Origin: Heliocidaris erythrogramma
Lineage: Eukaryota; Echinodermata; Echinoidea; Camarodonta; Echinometridae
Direction of reading: 5' to 3'
DNA: 64,000 nucleotides
Assembly: GCA_025617745.1 (NCBI GenBank)
Contig: CM046864.1
Coordinates: forward strand, 28,086,199-28,150,198
Shown here: in pieces, positions 21,150 to 32,280 of the stretch
Position numbering within the stretch: the stretch's first letter is position 1
Layout: each line of letters starts with the position of its first letter
The notes under the pieces: model-generated
Databases searched by the model: none
The model's input: the letters and a program-made list of their open reading frames with translations, nothing else
Told to the model about the DNA's origin: nothing
Made by a program: the position numbers and the translations under genes

Positions 21150-21990
21150 CTTTCGATTTCAATATTTAAGATTGTTTTTTTTAATTGATACATCCCAAAT
21201 GCACGCAAATTGTTTTAACTTTGAAGGCTTTTAAAACTGTCGTACGACATTTTAACTAAATAATGGCTTATATGACATTAAAGCTGAATAGTTGCTCTTT
21301 ACTCTCATATAGGTCACATGCCGAAACTTTTTGTCTGGGTCTTACTGTTTTAAATTGAAATTAGGGCTCGAAACGTCATACCGGAGGTCTTATCCGCACA
21401 ATAGAGCGGAAATGTCCAGAATTCGTTTTTAATTTTCAGGGCTTTTAAAGCTATCGTATGACATTTTAACTAAATAATGACTTATATGAGATTAAAGCTG
21501 AATAGTTGCTCTTTACTCTCATATAGGTCACATGCCGAAACTTTTTGTCTGGGTCTTACTGTTTTAAATTGAATCCAAGGCTGTAACCGGCATAAGGGAG
21601 GTCTTATCCGCACAGTACACACGGAAATGGACGAAATGCGTTTTTAACTTTTAAGGCTTTTAAAACTATCGTATGACATTTTAACTAAATAATGACCTAT
21701 ATGAGATGAAAGCTGAATAGTTGTTCTTTACTCTCATATAGGTCACATGCCGAAACTTTTTGTCTAGGCCTTACTGTTTTAAATTGAATTCAGGGCAGTA
21801 ACCGGCATACCCGCTGTTTTCCGCACAGTGTTGAATCGAAAGTAAAATCAAGTTGGACATAAATTGTTTTATAACTTTGATTGTCGTGAAGAGCATTGTA
21901 TGAAATTATAAATAAATAATGGCATACATATTAAGGTAAATGTTGAAGAATTTCCCTTTACAACTTCATGTACTCAGAACATGAACAAAA
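21150..21990 (-). repeat. 215-bp satellite, short inverted block
   Basis: The unit of the array at 25149-28855 appears here in the opposite orientation: landmark GTTGCTCTTTACTCTCAT at 21291 and 21505, with a variant at 21720, spacings 214 and 215. The outer units (about 21150-21290 and 21850-21990) are degenerate. Confidence 0.9.
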
Positions 21991-22019
21991 TTAATTTAAC
22001 CTCTTACACTCTCAAAAAA

Positions 22020-22168
22020 CAGGGGCCGCGGAGCGGCTTTTGAAAGTGGGGGTGGGGGGTTGATTTGATTTCACTCATTAATGACAATTTTCGAACCTTT
22101 TTGCTGAGGTTTTATGAATCGTGTGTACTCCAAAAAGTGGGGAGGAGGGGGGCTGCAGCCCCCGGTTC
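22020..22168. mobile_element. Short G-rich MITE-like element, copy 1
   Basis: Starts CAGGGGCCGCGGAGCGG and ends GGTTCGGCGGCCGATG, an imperfect inverted pair (about 10 of 13). The inner GGGGGGCTGCAGCCCCC and GAAAGTGGGGG are shared with 54030-54187. No target duplication found. Confidence 0.45.
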
Positions 22169-22262
22169 GGCGGCCGATGCATAATTATATGTCAGGTACC
22201 GAAGGATTTTTTTTCTGCTTCTTACTGTAGCAAATTGGAATCTGGCTTTAAACTATAGCATA

Positions 22263-22805
22263 GGGTAGGTGCAGGTAATATGGGGCTGCAGGTAATATGG
22301 GACCCTGAGCTGAGGTTCACAGTAAAAGCCACAGCAACCATACATATTTTGTCAATTTCACTGAGCTGGAAGCCTAAGCATTGCATTATTCTTGGCATAG
22401 GACTGGTCTGCAGGTTTACTTTTCTTCAGACGATCTATAAATTATATAATTTTAAGTCAACATATTCATTAAAGGTTCTTAAAATGTGAAATCATCTTAC
22501 AGTTAATGACTTTTATACATTTTAAAGTAAATACCAGACATAATAGAGTCGTTTTAATGTGAACCTAATGTCTTTAATTAATGGTCCCATATTACCTGCT
22601 GTGCAGGTAATATGGGACTATTGGTGATGATGTCATAATTTGCATATAATGGACAGGGGCTGGTGATAATTTTGTTTTCTTTACATTAAAAGTTAGACTA
22701 GTCGTTACTGATTCATGGGAACAAAGTATATTCTGTGTGTCTTTATTTGTCTTTATGCAAATTATGCAAATGAGCTTAAGGGTCCCATATTACCTGCACC
22801 TACCC
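22263..22805. mobile_element. TA-flanked MITE with GCAGGTAATATGGG motifs
   Basis: GGGTAGGTGCAGGTAATATG begins the left end and its perfect complement ends the right (22 bp, 22263-22284 and 22784-22805). TA on both sides suggests a Tc1/mariner-type target. The terminal motif recurs as a second direct copy near the left end and as a palindrome in the middle (about 22580-22620), five copies in all. Non-coding. Confidence 0.8.
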
Positions 22806-22956
22806 TATTGGCATTTTTGTGTTGAGTAGATAAATCCTAAAAATCTTAGAAGTTGAGGTAAATCGAAATGATAAGAAAGGAATTTGAACTTTCAAAATCC
22901 AAATCAGAATTCAGTGGGAGCAAAAGGAGAAAGGACGCAACCACAGGGGCTTAAAT

Positions 22957-23053
22957 CAGGGGCGGATCCAGGATTTAGTAGGGGGGCACAATCGACAAAA
23001 GGGCGGATCCTCTATAGTCAAAATGCCGGAAGTGCCCCCTGGATCTGCCAATG
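22957..23053. mobile_element. Degenerate hAT-like MITE
   Basis: Left CAGGGGCGGATCCAGG, right CCTGGATCTGCCAATG (12 of 16 inverted). The flanks GCTTAAAT and CTTAAAGT are similar but not clean. A poly-G tract lies just downstream. Confidence 0.45.
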
Positions 23054-23314
23054 CTTAAAGTATAAAAGGGAGGACAGTTTTTTTCCATTCAAATCTTGTT
23101 TTACGTGTGGGGGGGGGGGGGGGGAGTAATCAGGGAATTAAGCCGCCAAGAGGGTGGGCGCGAGTAAAATGAAAAGAGAAAGAAAGTTTAACCTTCAAGG
23201 CATATCACCGGACACCGGGGAGGGGAGGGGGTAAGATTTTTGGGCCACAAAGGAGTCGAGGGGGGGGGGGGCACACCCCGGCCTTCTCACAACGTTTTAT
23301 TGGTTACATCCCTA

Positions 23315-23460
23315 TAGCTAGAAGGTCTGATAGCCAGTAGCGGGCCGATAGACCGACACCTAATAGATAGAAGGTTTGACAGACCGAATGTACGAGAGGG
23401 TCCGATAGTCCGAAGGTTCAGTAGGGGTACGATAGTTAGAAGGTCCGATAGACCGACAAT
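23315..23460. repeat. Degenerate GATAGACCGA short repeats
   Basis: Variants of AAGGTCCGATAGACCGAC recur about every 20-30 bp. A similar composition (GAACCTTCGGAATAACGAACC) is seen at 53813-53958. No gene. Confidence 0.5.
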
Positions 23461-23571
23461 AACGTAAAAAGGGTAAAATAAGTGGATACAATAAGCTTTT
23501 AATAATTTTATCTCATAAAAGGAAAAGGGAAATGCCTTATCTTCTTTTATGTGTATTGTAATAAACCGATG

Positions 23572-23955
23572 CACAAAGAAAGCGGACAAAATATACAGCT
23601 CCTCATTGTACCTTCCACAATTACCCTGGTAGACAAAACAACATCTCTTCATTGCTATTATGTAAAGATATGTAGAATAGGTGTCACATGCATATTCACC
23701 TGTTCTACACTCTTAGAAATATTGGGCAAAATTTTACCCAAATTTTACCCAACATGAGGGTCCTTATGAGTCCGACCAACTTTTGGGTAAACTTTACCAA
23801 TTTCATTCTTATTTTTGACCAATGTTGGGTAAATGCATGTAAAAGTTGAGCAAGATTTAACCAAACTATGCCCAATCTTCATTTACCCAGTGGCATTTAC
23901 CCAACATTGTGGAAGGTACAATGAGGAGCTGTATATTTTGTCCGCTCTCTTTGTG
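23572..23955. repeat. Inverted repeat with 50-bp, 98% identical arms
   Basis: 23572-23621 and 23906-23955 are reverse complements with one mismatch in 50. The 284-bp interior is built of (A/T)TTACCCAA-type motifs (CAAAATTTTACCC, GGGTAAACTTTACC). Both arms read CGRYNEELYILSA in one frame when each is read in its own direction, which follows from the inverted duplication. Confidence 0.75.
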
Positions 23956-24957
23956 AACTTTGAATATGTATCCAGTTTTCTAGAATGCCGTGGCATTTTA
24001 GCTTTGATATGTCATGTTCGTGGAAATCTATTTGAAAATATTTGAAATATGATGCAAAATATAAAATGAAACAGCTTTACGGAATGACTTCTAAAAGTCA
24101 TTCATTGGGAAATAGTATATGAAATTCATATTATGTAAATAAGTAGTTAAAACAGTTTGAAAAACAGATTGAGCAAACGATTTGATAATTTTTGATGACC
24201 TAATATATGTTTAAAAATTTATAATTTATGCTAATTTTATTCAATTTTTTATATTTGTAAACAATTAGATTTTTGAAAAATTGTGAAGAGTATTGATTTA
24301 AAAGAGAGGCAAGCCCCCCCCCCCCCCCCCCCTCCCACAGTACACCAGTTTCTTATACTATCGTCGTAATTTAATTTGGCTTCTACTGGCGATAATGATT
24401 TATGTCCACTCCCTTCTTAGTAGCAGATTTTTTGCTCCTCCCCCATTCGCGCTACCACTTATGTTTTTCTGTCCCTTTTGTATAGGCCCTCCCCTTGCTA
24501 AAACATTTCGCATTTTCGCCACTTGTGTTTCGTATTTCTCAATTTTTACCTTTTTATATATCCCCTTCCCGCGCAATATTGCATTTAAAATCATGTCCCT
24601 ATTAAATAAACTATTGCTGCTCTATCCCTCTAGTAACATGTCTATGTTTGTATTTACTTTATATCAAATTCCAAAATGCTATATATAGTGGGAATTATGT
24701 TCTCGATATTCCTGACATCTGGGGGCAAAAATGAAAAAAAAGGGGGCGTTTCTTGTCACCAGGGAACTAAGTGATCCGACGTAAGGATCGATGGGGGCAT
24801 ATTACCCTCAAAAGAAGATGAAGACATCCCCCTATAAAAACTTTGCATTCCTGCAACGCCCTTGCATGCCCAGATCAAGCACTCAATAAACAAACAAAAA
24901 ACGATTTGGGTCCAGGAATGACAACAAAAGGGAGAAAACGCAGGTTTCAGCCCTGAT
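23956..24957. other. No recognisable gene
   Basis: AT-rich, with a 19-C run at 24314-24332. Short ORFs have no recognisable domains. Confidence 0.4.
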
Positions 24958-25148
24958 TCCCGGGGGGGGGGGGGGACCACTCAGGTATATGGGTGTCCAC
25001 ATGCGTGTCCATGGGTTTTCAAAATACCCCCTGAACAGGTTTTATACTTGGATGAAAAAAGACCCCTAAACGAGGATTTTTTCCGCGGTTTTTCGTCATC
25101 CATTCGGCCAGATTAGTCAAAAGCACCCTTTTTTTGACCCCTTAACGA
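24958..25148 (+). repeat. Poly-G-led dispersed element (ACTCAGGTATATGGGT family), copy 1
   Basis: Begins TCCCGGGG with a G run, then CACTCAGGTATATGGGTG, ATGCGTGTCCATGGGTTTTC, GACCCCTAAACGAGG and CAGATTAGTCAAAAGCACCC. Copies: 55578-55719 (direct) and 63637-63832 (inverted). Its right end borders the satellite array. Confidence 0.75.
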
Positions 25149-28100
25149 GTAAAGAACAACTATTCAGCTTTCATCTCATATAAGTCATTATTTAGTTTAA
25201 ATGTCATACGATAGTTTAAAAAGCATTAAAAGATAAAAACGCATTTCGTCCATTTCCGTGTGTACTGTGAGGATAAGACGGCCCGTATGCCGGATACAGC
25301 CTTGGATTCAATTTAAAACAGTAAGACCCAGACAAAAAGTTTCGGCACATAATCTACATGAGAGTAAAAAGCAACTATTCCGCTTTCCTCTCATATAAGT
25401 CATTATTTAGTTAAAATGTCATACGATAGTTTAAAAAGCATTAAAAGATAAAAACGCATTTCGTCCATTTCCGTGTGTACTGTGCGGATAAGACCTCCCG
25501 TATGCCGGTTACAGCTTTGGATTCAATTTAAAACAGTAAGACCCAGACAAAAAGTTTCGGCATGTGACCTATATGAGAGTAAAAAGCAACTATTCAGCTT
25601 TCATCTCATATAAGTCATTATTTAGTTAAAATTTCATACGATAGTTTTAAAAGCCCTAAAAGTTAAAAACGCATTTCGTCCATTTCCGTGTGTACTGTGC
25701 GGATAAGACCTCCCGTATGCCAGTTACAGCCTTGGATTCAATTTAAAACAGTAAGACCCAGACAAAAAGTTTCGGCATGTGACCTACATGAGAGTAAAGA
25801 ACAACTATTCAGCTTCCATCTCATATAAGTCATTATTTAGTTAAAATGTCATACGATAGTTTAAAAAGCATTAAAAGATAAAAACGCATTTCGTCCATTT
25901 CCGTGTCTACTGTGCGGATAAGACCTCCCGAATGCCGGTTACAGCCTTGGATTCAATTTAAAACAGTAAGACCCAGACAAAAAGTTTCGGCATGTCACCT
26001 ATATGAGAGTAAAGAGCAACTATTCCGCTTTCCTTTCATATAAGTCATTATTTAGTTAAAATGTCATACGATAGTTTAAAAAGCATTAGAAGATAAAAAC
26101 GCATTTCGTCCATGTCCGTGTGTACTGTGCGGATAAGACCTCCCGAATGCCAGTTACAGCCTTGGATTCAATTTAAAACAGTAAGACCCAGACAGAAAGT
26201 TTCGGCATGTGACCTACATGAGAATAAAGAACAACTATTTACCTTTTATCTCATATAAGTCATTATTTGGTTATAATGTCATAAGATAGTTTAAAAAGCA
26301 TTAAAAGATAAAAACGCATTTCGTCCATTTCCGTGTGTACCGTGCGGATAAGACCTCCCGTATGCCGGTTACAGCTTTGGATTCAATTTAAAACAGTAAG
26401 ACCCAGACAAAAAGTTTCGGCATGTCACCTATATGAGAGTAAAGAGCAACTATTCCGCGTTCCTCTCATATAAGTCATTATTTAGTTAAAATGTCATACG
26501 ATAGTTTAAAAAGCATTAGAAGATAAAAACGCATTTCGTCCATTTCCGTGTGTACTGTGCGGATAAGACCTCCCGAATGCCAGTTACAGCCTTGGATTCA
26601 ATTTAAAACAGTAAGACCCAGACAGAAAGTTTCGGCATGTGACCTACATGAGAATAAAGAACAACTATTTACCTTTCATTTCATATAAGTCATTATTTGG
26701 TTAAAATGTCATACGATAGTTTAAAAAGCATTAAAAGATAAAAACGCATTTCGTCCATTTCCGTGTGTACTGTGCGGATAAGACCTCCCGTATGCCGGTT
26801 ACAGCTTTGGATTCAATTTAAAACAGTAAGACCCAGACAAAAAGTTTCGGCATGTGACCTATATGAGAGTAAAGAACAACTATTCAGCTTTCATCTCATA
26901 TAAGTCATTATTTAGTTAAAATGTCATACGATAGTTTAAAAAGCATTAAAAGATAAAAACGCATTTCGTCCATTTCCGTGTGTACTGTGCGGATAAGACC
27001 TCCCGTATGCCAGTTACAGCCTTGGATTCAATTTAAAACAGTAAGACCCAGACAAAAAGTTTCGGCATGTGACCTATATGAGAGTAAAGAGCAACTATTC
27101 AGCTTTGATCTCATATAGGTCATTATTTAGTTAAAATGTCATACGATAGTTTTAAAAGGCTTTAAAGTTAAAAACGAATTCTGGACATTTCCGCTCTATT
27201 GTGCGGATAAGACCTCCGGTATGAGGTTTCGAGCCCTAATTTCAATTTAAAACAGTAAGACCCAGACAAAAAGTTTCGGCATGTGACCTATATGAGAGTA
27301 AAGAGCAACTATTCAGCTTTAATATCATATAAGTCATTATTTAGTTAAAATGTCATACGATAGTTTAAAAAGCATTAAAAAATAAAAACGCATTTCGTCC
27401 ATTTCCGTGTGTACTGTGCGGATAAGACCTCCCGTATGCCAGTTACAGCCTTGGATTCAATTTAAAACAGTAAGACCCAGACAGAAAGTTTCGGCATGTG
27501 ACCTATATGAGAGTAAAGAGCAACTATTCAGCTTTGATCTCATATAGGTCATTATTTAGTTAAAATGTCATACGATAGTTTTAAAAGGCTTTAAAGTTAA
27601 AAACGAATTCTGGACATTTCCGCTCTATTGTGCGGATAAGACCTCCGGTATGAGGTTTCGAGCCCTAATTTCAATTTAAAACAGTAAGACCCAGACAAAA
27701 AGTTTCGGCATGTGACCTATATGAGAGTAAAGAGCAACTATTCAGCTTTAATATCATATAAGTCATTATTTAGTTAAAATGTCATACGATAGCTTTAAAA
27801 GCCCTGAAAGTTAAAAACGAATTCTGGACATTTCCGCTCTATTGTGCGGATAAGACCTCCGGTATGAGGTTTCGAGCCCTAATTTCAATTTAAAACAGTA
27901 AGACCCAGACAAAAAGTTTCGGCATGTGACCTATATGAGAGTAAAGAGCAACTATTCAGCTTTAATATCATATAAGTCATTATTTAGTTAAAATGTCATA
28001 CGATAGTTTTAAAAGGCTTTAAATTTAAAAACGAATTCTGGACATTTCCGCTCTATTGTGCGGATAAGACCTCCGGTATGAGGTTTCGAGCCCTAATTTC

Positions 28101-28855
28101 AATTTAAAACAGTAAGACCCAGACAAAAAGTTTCGGCATATAATCTACATGAGAGGAAAGAGCAACTATTCAGCTTTTATCTCATATAAGTCATTATTTA
28201 GTTAAAATGTCATACGATAGTTTTAAAAGCCCTAAAAGTTAAAAACGCATTTCGTCCATTTCCGTGTGTACTGTGCGGATAAGACCTCCCGTATGCCGGT
28301 TACAGCCTTGGATTCAATTTAAAACAGTAAGACACAGACAAAAAGTTTCGGCATGTGACCTATATGACAGTAAAGAGCAACTATTCAGCTTTCCTCTCAT
28401 ATAAGTCATTATTTAGTTAAAATGTCATACGATAGTTTAAAAAGCATTAAAAGATAAAAACGCATTTCGTCCATTTCCGTGTGTACTGTGCGGATAAGAC
28501 CTCCCGTATGCCGGTTACAGCTTTGGATTCAATTTAAAACAGTAAGACCCAGACAAAAAGTTTCGGCATGTGACCTATATGAGAGTTAAAAGCAACTATT
28601 CCGCTTTCCTCTCATATAAGTCATTATTTAGTTAAAATGTCATACGATAGTTTAAAAAGCATTAAAAGATAAAAACGCATTTCGTCCATGTCCGTGTGTA
28701 CTGTGCGGATAAGACCTTCCGAATGCCAGTTACAGCCTTGGATTCAATTTAAAACAGTAAGACCCAGACAGAAAGTTTCGGCATGTGACCTACATGAGAA
28801 TAAAGAACAACTATTTACCTTTTATCTCATATAAGTCATTATTTGGTTACTTAAC
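25149..28855 (+). repeat. 215/214-bp satellite array, about 17 copies
   Basis: The landmark CAACTATT occurs at 25157, 25372, 25587, 25802, 26017, 26232, 26447, 26662, 26877, 27092, 27306, 27521, 27735, 27949, 28163, 28378, 28593 and 28808; every spacing is 215 or 214. The 214-bp units (starting 27092, 27521, 27735, 27949) are a distinct type B with ACGAATTCTGGACATTTCCG and GGTTTCGAGCCCTAATTT, against ACGCATTTCGTCCAT and TACAGCCTTGGATT in type A. A 430-bp dimer (CCGCTTTCC unit then TTTACCTTT unit) repeats at 26017-26661 and at the right end. No coding potential. Confidence 0.95.
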
Positions 28856-28997
28856 TGCTTAAAGTATCATTTTTAGGTAAGTTGAGAGCCATCCTTAATA
28901 AAAACATACAGCATTTGTCTACGCTTTGGACAGGTAACACCAAACACCAAAGGAATGATTCGTACCCGCGGCTTTCTATGTGGAAAACGTGTCTCTT

Positions 28998-29286
28998 GTA
29001 TTTCCAACATTTGGGGGGGGGGGGGGGGGGGGGGGGGGTTGTCAGTCGCTTGAGAATCTGAGCTAGGATTTTCTGTCGATCAAAGTTATTCAGGTTCACT
29101 TTCTGCCTCGGACGTTTGCTAAGATGTATGGAAATTTAAATGTATTAACTATCACCATTACAAAACGCTTAGCACGCCTCCCGTTCGAGCCGGTTATACT
29201 TTCGCTCTCCTCGATCTCTTTTCAGAGCAGTCTCATTCTTTAAAATCTCTCTCTCTGCCTCCCCCCCCCCCCCCCCCCCCCCCCCT
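28998..29286. repeat. Long G and C homopolymers
   Basis: A run of 26 G (29013-29038) and, near 29262-29285, a run of more than 20 C preceded by CTCTCTCTCT. No inverted ends were identified around them. Confidence 0.9.
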
Positions 29287-29289
29287 CTC

Positions 29290-30240
29290 AGACTCGCACA
29301 CAACATCCATCGGTAATTATGTGAAACGTCCCCAATCTCCCCTTCTATCCTTATTATAGACGGAATAATGCTATAAATAAATTGCGAGAATATGAAGGAA
29401 AAGTGAATATGCAGCCTTTTCTTTTATATTCTTTGTTTTTAAAAGGTAAAGACAAAAATTGAAATTCTCTATTTTGATCCAACAGGTGCCATTCAACATT
29501 ATCAATCGGCCGACACTTCATTCAGGGTGCAAAGGAAACAGTATTCACTATAAAGAATCACACTCCCGCATCTACACGTCAACCGTAGTTTCATGCCCGC
29601 AAATTGACAATAATGAGTGATGTCACTGGGACCGTTCTCACTTGCCTGTCCTCATTACCCTTGATTAGATAATGAGAAATTGGTATCAATTTTATCAGTA
29701 GATGCAACTCTACCATTTACGGCTGAAATTATTCAGATTATAAAATTTTGACCTACTCTATAGGGCACACATATGTAATTCATCCGCTCGCAATGCATGA
29801 AATTAATTGATTAGAAATATTCATATAAAATCGATTGATTGTCCTCAGTAAATTTAAAAAGCGTAAATGGTGTTTAATAGACTTACTCTTTTCAATTTGA
29901 CACCTTAGCCGAAGTTGGCTAGCTTTTTATTATTTTTAAAGGATTTATTTTATCACTGGTGCACTTCCACTGTTTCTATGTGCAAATGGGCTGAAATTCG
30001 GCTAGCCTTGTTTCAGCCTAAATATCTTTTTTTAACGCCGGGAAAGTGCCCAAATTAGGTACTTTATTTAAGAGATATTTATATTTTGTCTCTATTCTGT
30101 GAATTTAAACGATTTCTACCGAGGGGTGTTCAAAATATGATTTATAGACAACCTTCGTTATAACACGTGAGTGAATGGGGCCGTGAATTACTTATGTGAG
30201 CCCTATTGGTCGCTGGCTTATTGGTCGCCAGTTTCAAGGA
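29290..30240. other. No recognisable gene
   Basis: Ordinary AT-rich sequence without long ORFs, transposon ends or tandem repeats that I can see. Confidence 0.4.
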
Positions 30241-30247
30241 GCGTTAC

Positions 30248-30350
30248 TGCCGGCGTGTGGCTGTGTCCAGCCATATCATACGCGTTGTTCGGATACAACA
30301 ACACGCGTGTGGCTGGATGGTAAAGACACACGCGTGTGGCTGTATACACC
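30248..30350. repeat. CAGCCACACGCG repeat element, copy 2 (inverted)
   Basis: Reverse-complement partner of 16242-16356, with TGCCGGCGTGTGGCTG at one end and GTGTGGCTGTATACACC at the other. Confidence 0.7.
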
Positions 30351-30381
30351 TTATTTTTGATGAGAAATAAACAGCATGTTA

Positions 30382-32280
30382 ATGTACATGTATTTCATTT
30401 AATCTTTAATCAGGTGTTCATACAATGATTATGCTTATTTATGCATGTCTTCCACACAGAGCGTAAGCCTATTTCCTGCGTACGAGGGGAAAGCGACTTC
30501 AATTCAGTGTGCCATAAGGACGGTCAACGATTATGGTGGTAAGATACAATACATGTAGGTTTTGCATGTTAATTTTAAAATTAAGATATGTATTCATGAA
30601 AAAGGCTTTTGAATTATTAGAATAACAGTTGATTGTGTTGTACCTGAAGTGATTTCATGTTTAATGGCAGAAAAGAAGCAATATTCTGGCCTACATGTGT
30701 TACATGTAACTCTAGCCCTCATCTTCCCCAGAACTCTTGGGCTGAACCGTAGCTGTTGTGGCATGTCCCTCTTATTTTGGCAGCTGTTTATAATTTTCAA
30801 GAACTGTTTTCTATATTTCATTGACATGTCATACACCGATCCCTGCATTGAATACGCTCATTTTTGCATGTGATGTACATGTATTTCATTGAATTTTTAA
30901 TCTGGTGTTCATACAATGATTATGCTTGCTTATACATGTCATCCACCGGGAACGTAAGCCTATTTCCTGCGTACGAGAGGAAAACGACTACAATTCAGCG
31001 TGCCGTGAACTCCACCACAGGACGGTCAAAGATTATGATGGTAAGAAACAATACATGTAGGTTTTTCATGTTAATTTTAAAATTAAGATATGTATTCATT
31101 AAAAAGGCTTTTGAATTATTAGAATAACAGTTGATTGTGTTGTACCTGAAGTGATTTCATGTTTAATGGCAGAAAAGAAGCAATATTCAGGCCTACATGG
31201 AACTCTAGCCCTCATCTTCCCCAGAACTCTTGGGCTGAACCATAGCTGTTGTGGCATGTCCCTCTTATTTTGGCAGCTGTTTATAATTTTCAAGAACTGT
31301 TTTCTATATTTCATTGACATGTCATACACCGATCCCTGCATTGAATACGCTCATTTTTGCATGTGATGTACATGTATTTCATTGAATTTTTAATCTGGTG
31401 TTCATACAATGATTATGCTTGCTTATACATGTCATCCACCGGGAACGTAAGCCTATTTCCTGCGTACGAGAGGAAAACGACTACAATTCAGCGTGCCGTG
31501 AACTCCACCACAGGACGGTCAAAGATTATGGTGGTAAGATACAATACATTTAGGTTTTTCATGTTAATTTTAAAATTAAGATATGTATCAATGATTATGC
31601 TTAATTTTGCATGTCATCCACAGAGAACGTAAGCCTATTTCCTGCGTACGAGAGGAAAACGACTATAATTCAGCGTGACGTGCAGTCCACCAAAGGACGG
31701 TCAAAGATTATGGTGGTAATATTCTGGGTAAGATACAATACATGTAGGTTTTTCATGTAAATTTTAAATTAAGATATGCATTCAGGGCGTATCAGGATTT
31801 TCCAATGGGGGGGGGGGGCAGGAATTATTGATCGCCGTCATGGGGAGAAATTTTTGCTTCTGAAGAAGGGCTGAGATGCAAAATAGTGCTATATAGTGCT
31901 ATATTTTTTTTTACGACGGCAACAGGCGCCCCCCCCCCCCTGGATACGCCACTGGTATTAATGATTATGCTTATTTTTGCATGTCATCCACAGAGAACGT
32001 AAGCCTATTTTCTGCGTACGAGAGGAAAACGACTACAATTCAGTGTGCCGTGCACTCCAAAGGACGGCCAAAGATTATGGTGGTAAGATACAATACATGT
32101 AGGTTTTTCACGTTAATTTTAAAATTAAGATACATATTAATTAAAAAAGGCTTTTGAATCATTAGAATAACAGTTGAATGTGTTGTTTATGTGATGTACA
32201 AGGAAGTTACGCAGATTTCTTGCGTATGCAGCGTGCCGTGAACTCCACCAAAGGATGGTCAACGATTATGGGAATTCCCG
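30382..32280 (+). repeat. Tandem duplications (about 492 bp) with exon-like core
   Basis: ATGTACATGTATTTCATT recurs at 30382, 30873 and 31366. Shorter units follow from about 31588 and 31959 and a remnant ends near 32280. Each unit has a core GTAAGCCTATTTCCTGCGTA to GATTATGGTG, followed by GTAAGA, a splice-donor-like site. In units 1, 4 and 5 the core is preceded by CACAG; in units 2 and 3 that position reads CCACCGGG. Core lengths (79, 92, 89) do not keep frame, so these are decayed exons or simply repeats. A diverged further copy lies at 35735-35920. Confidence 0.7.
31783..31954. mobile_element. hAT-like MITE inside a tandem unit
   Basis: Left CAGGGCGTATCAGG and right CCTGGATACGCCACTG are inverted with one missing base; a G run and a C run lie inside. 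The sister unit (about 31581) reads AAGATATGTATCAATGATT without the insert, so the empty site is visible. The short flanks GCATT/GTATT are a weak target duplication. Confidence 0.65.

Noticed and set aside
23287-23652. 121-codon minus-strand ORF
   Set aside because: It runs across the degenerate GATAGACCGA repeats and one arm of an inverted repeat; composition explains it.
25149-28855. CRISPR-like array
   Set aside because: Units are contiguous 215-bp repeats without unique spacers, in a eukaryotic repeat context.
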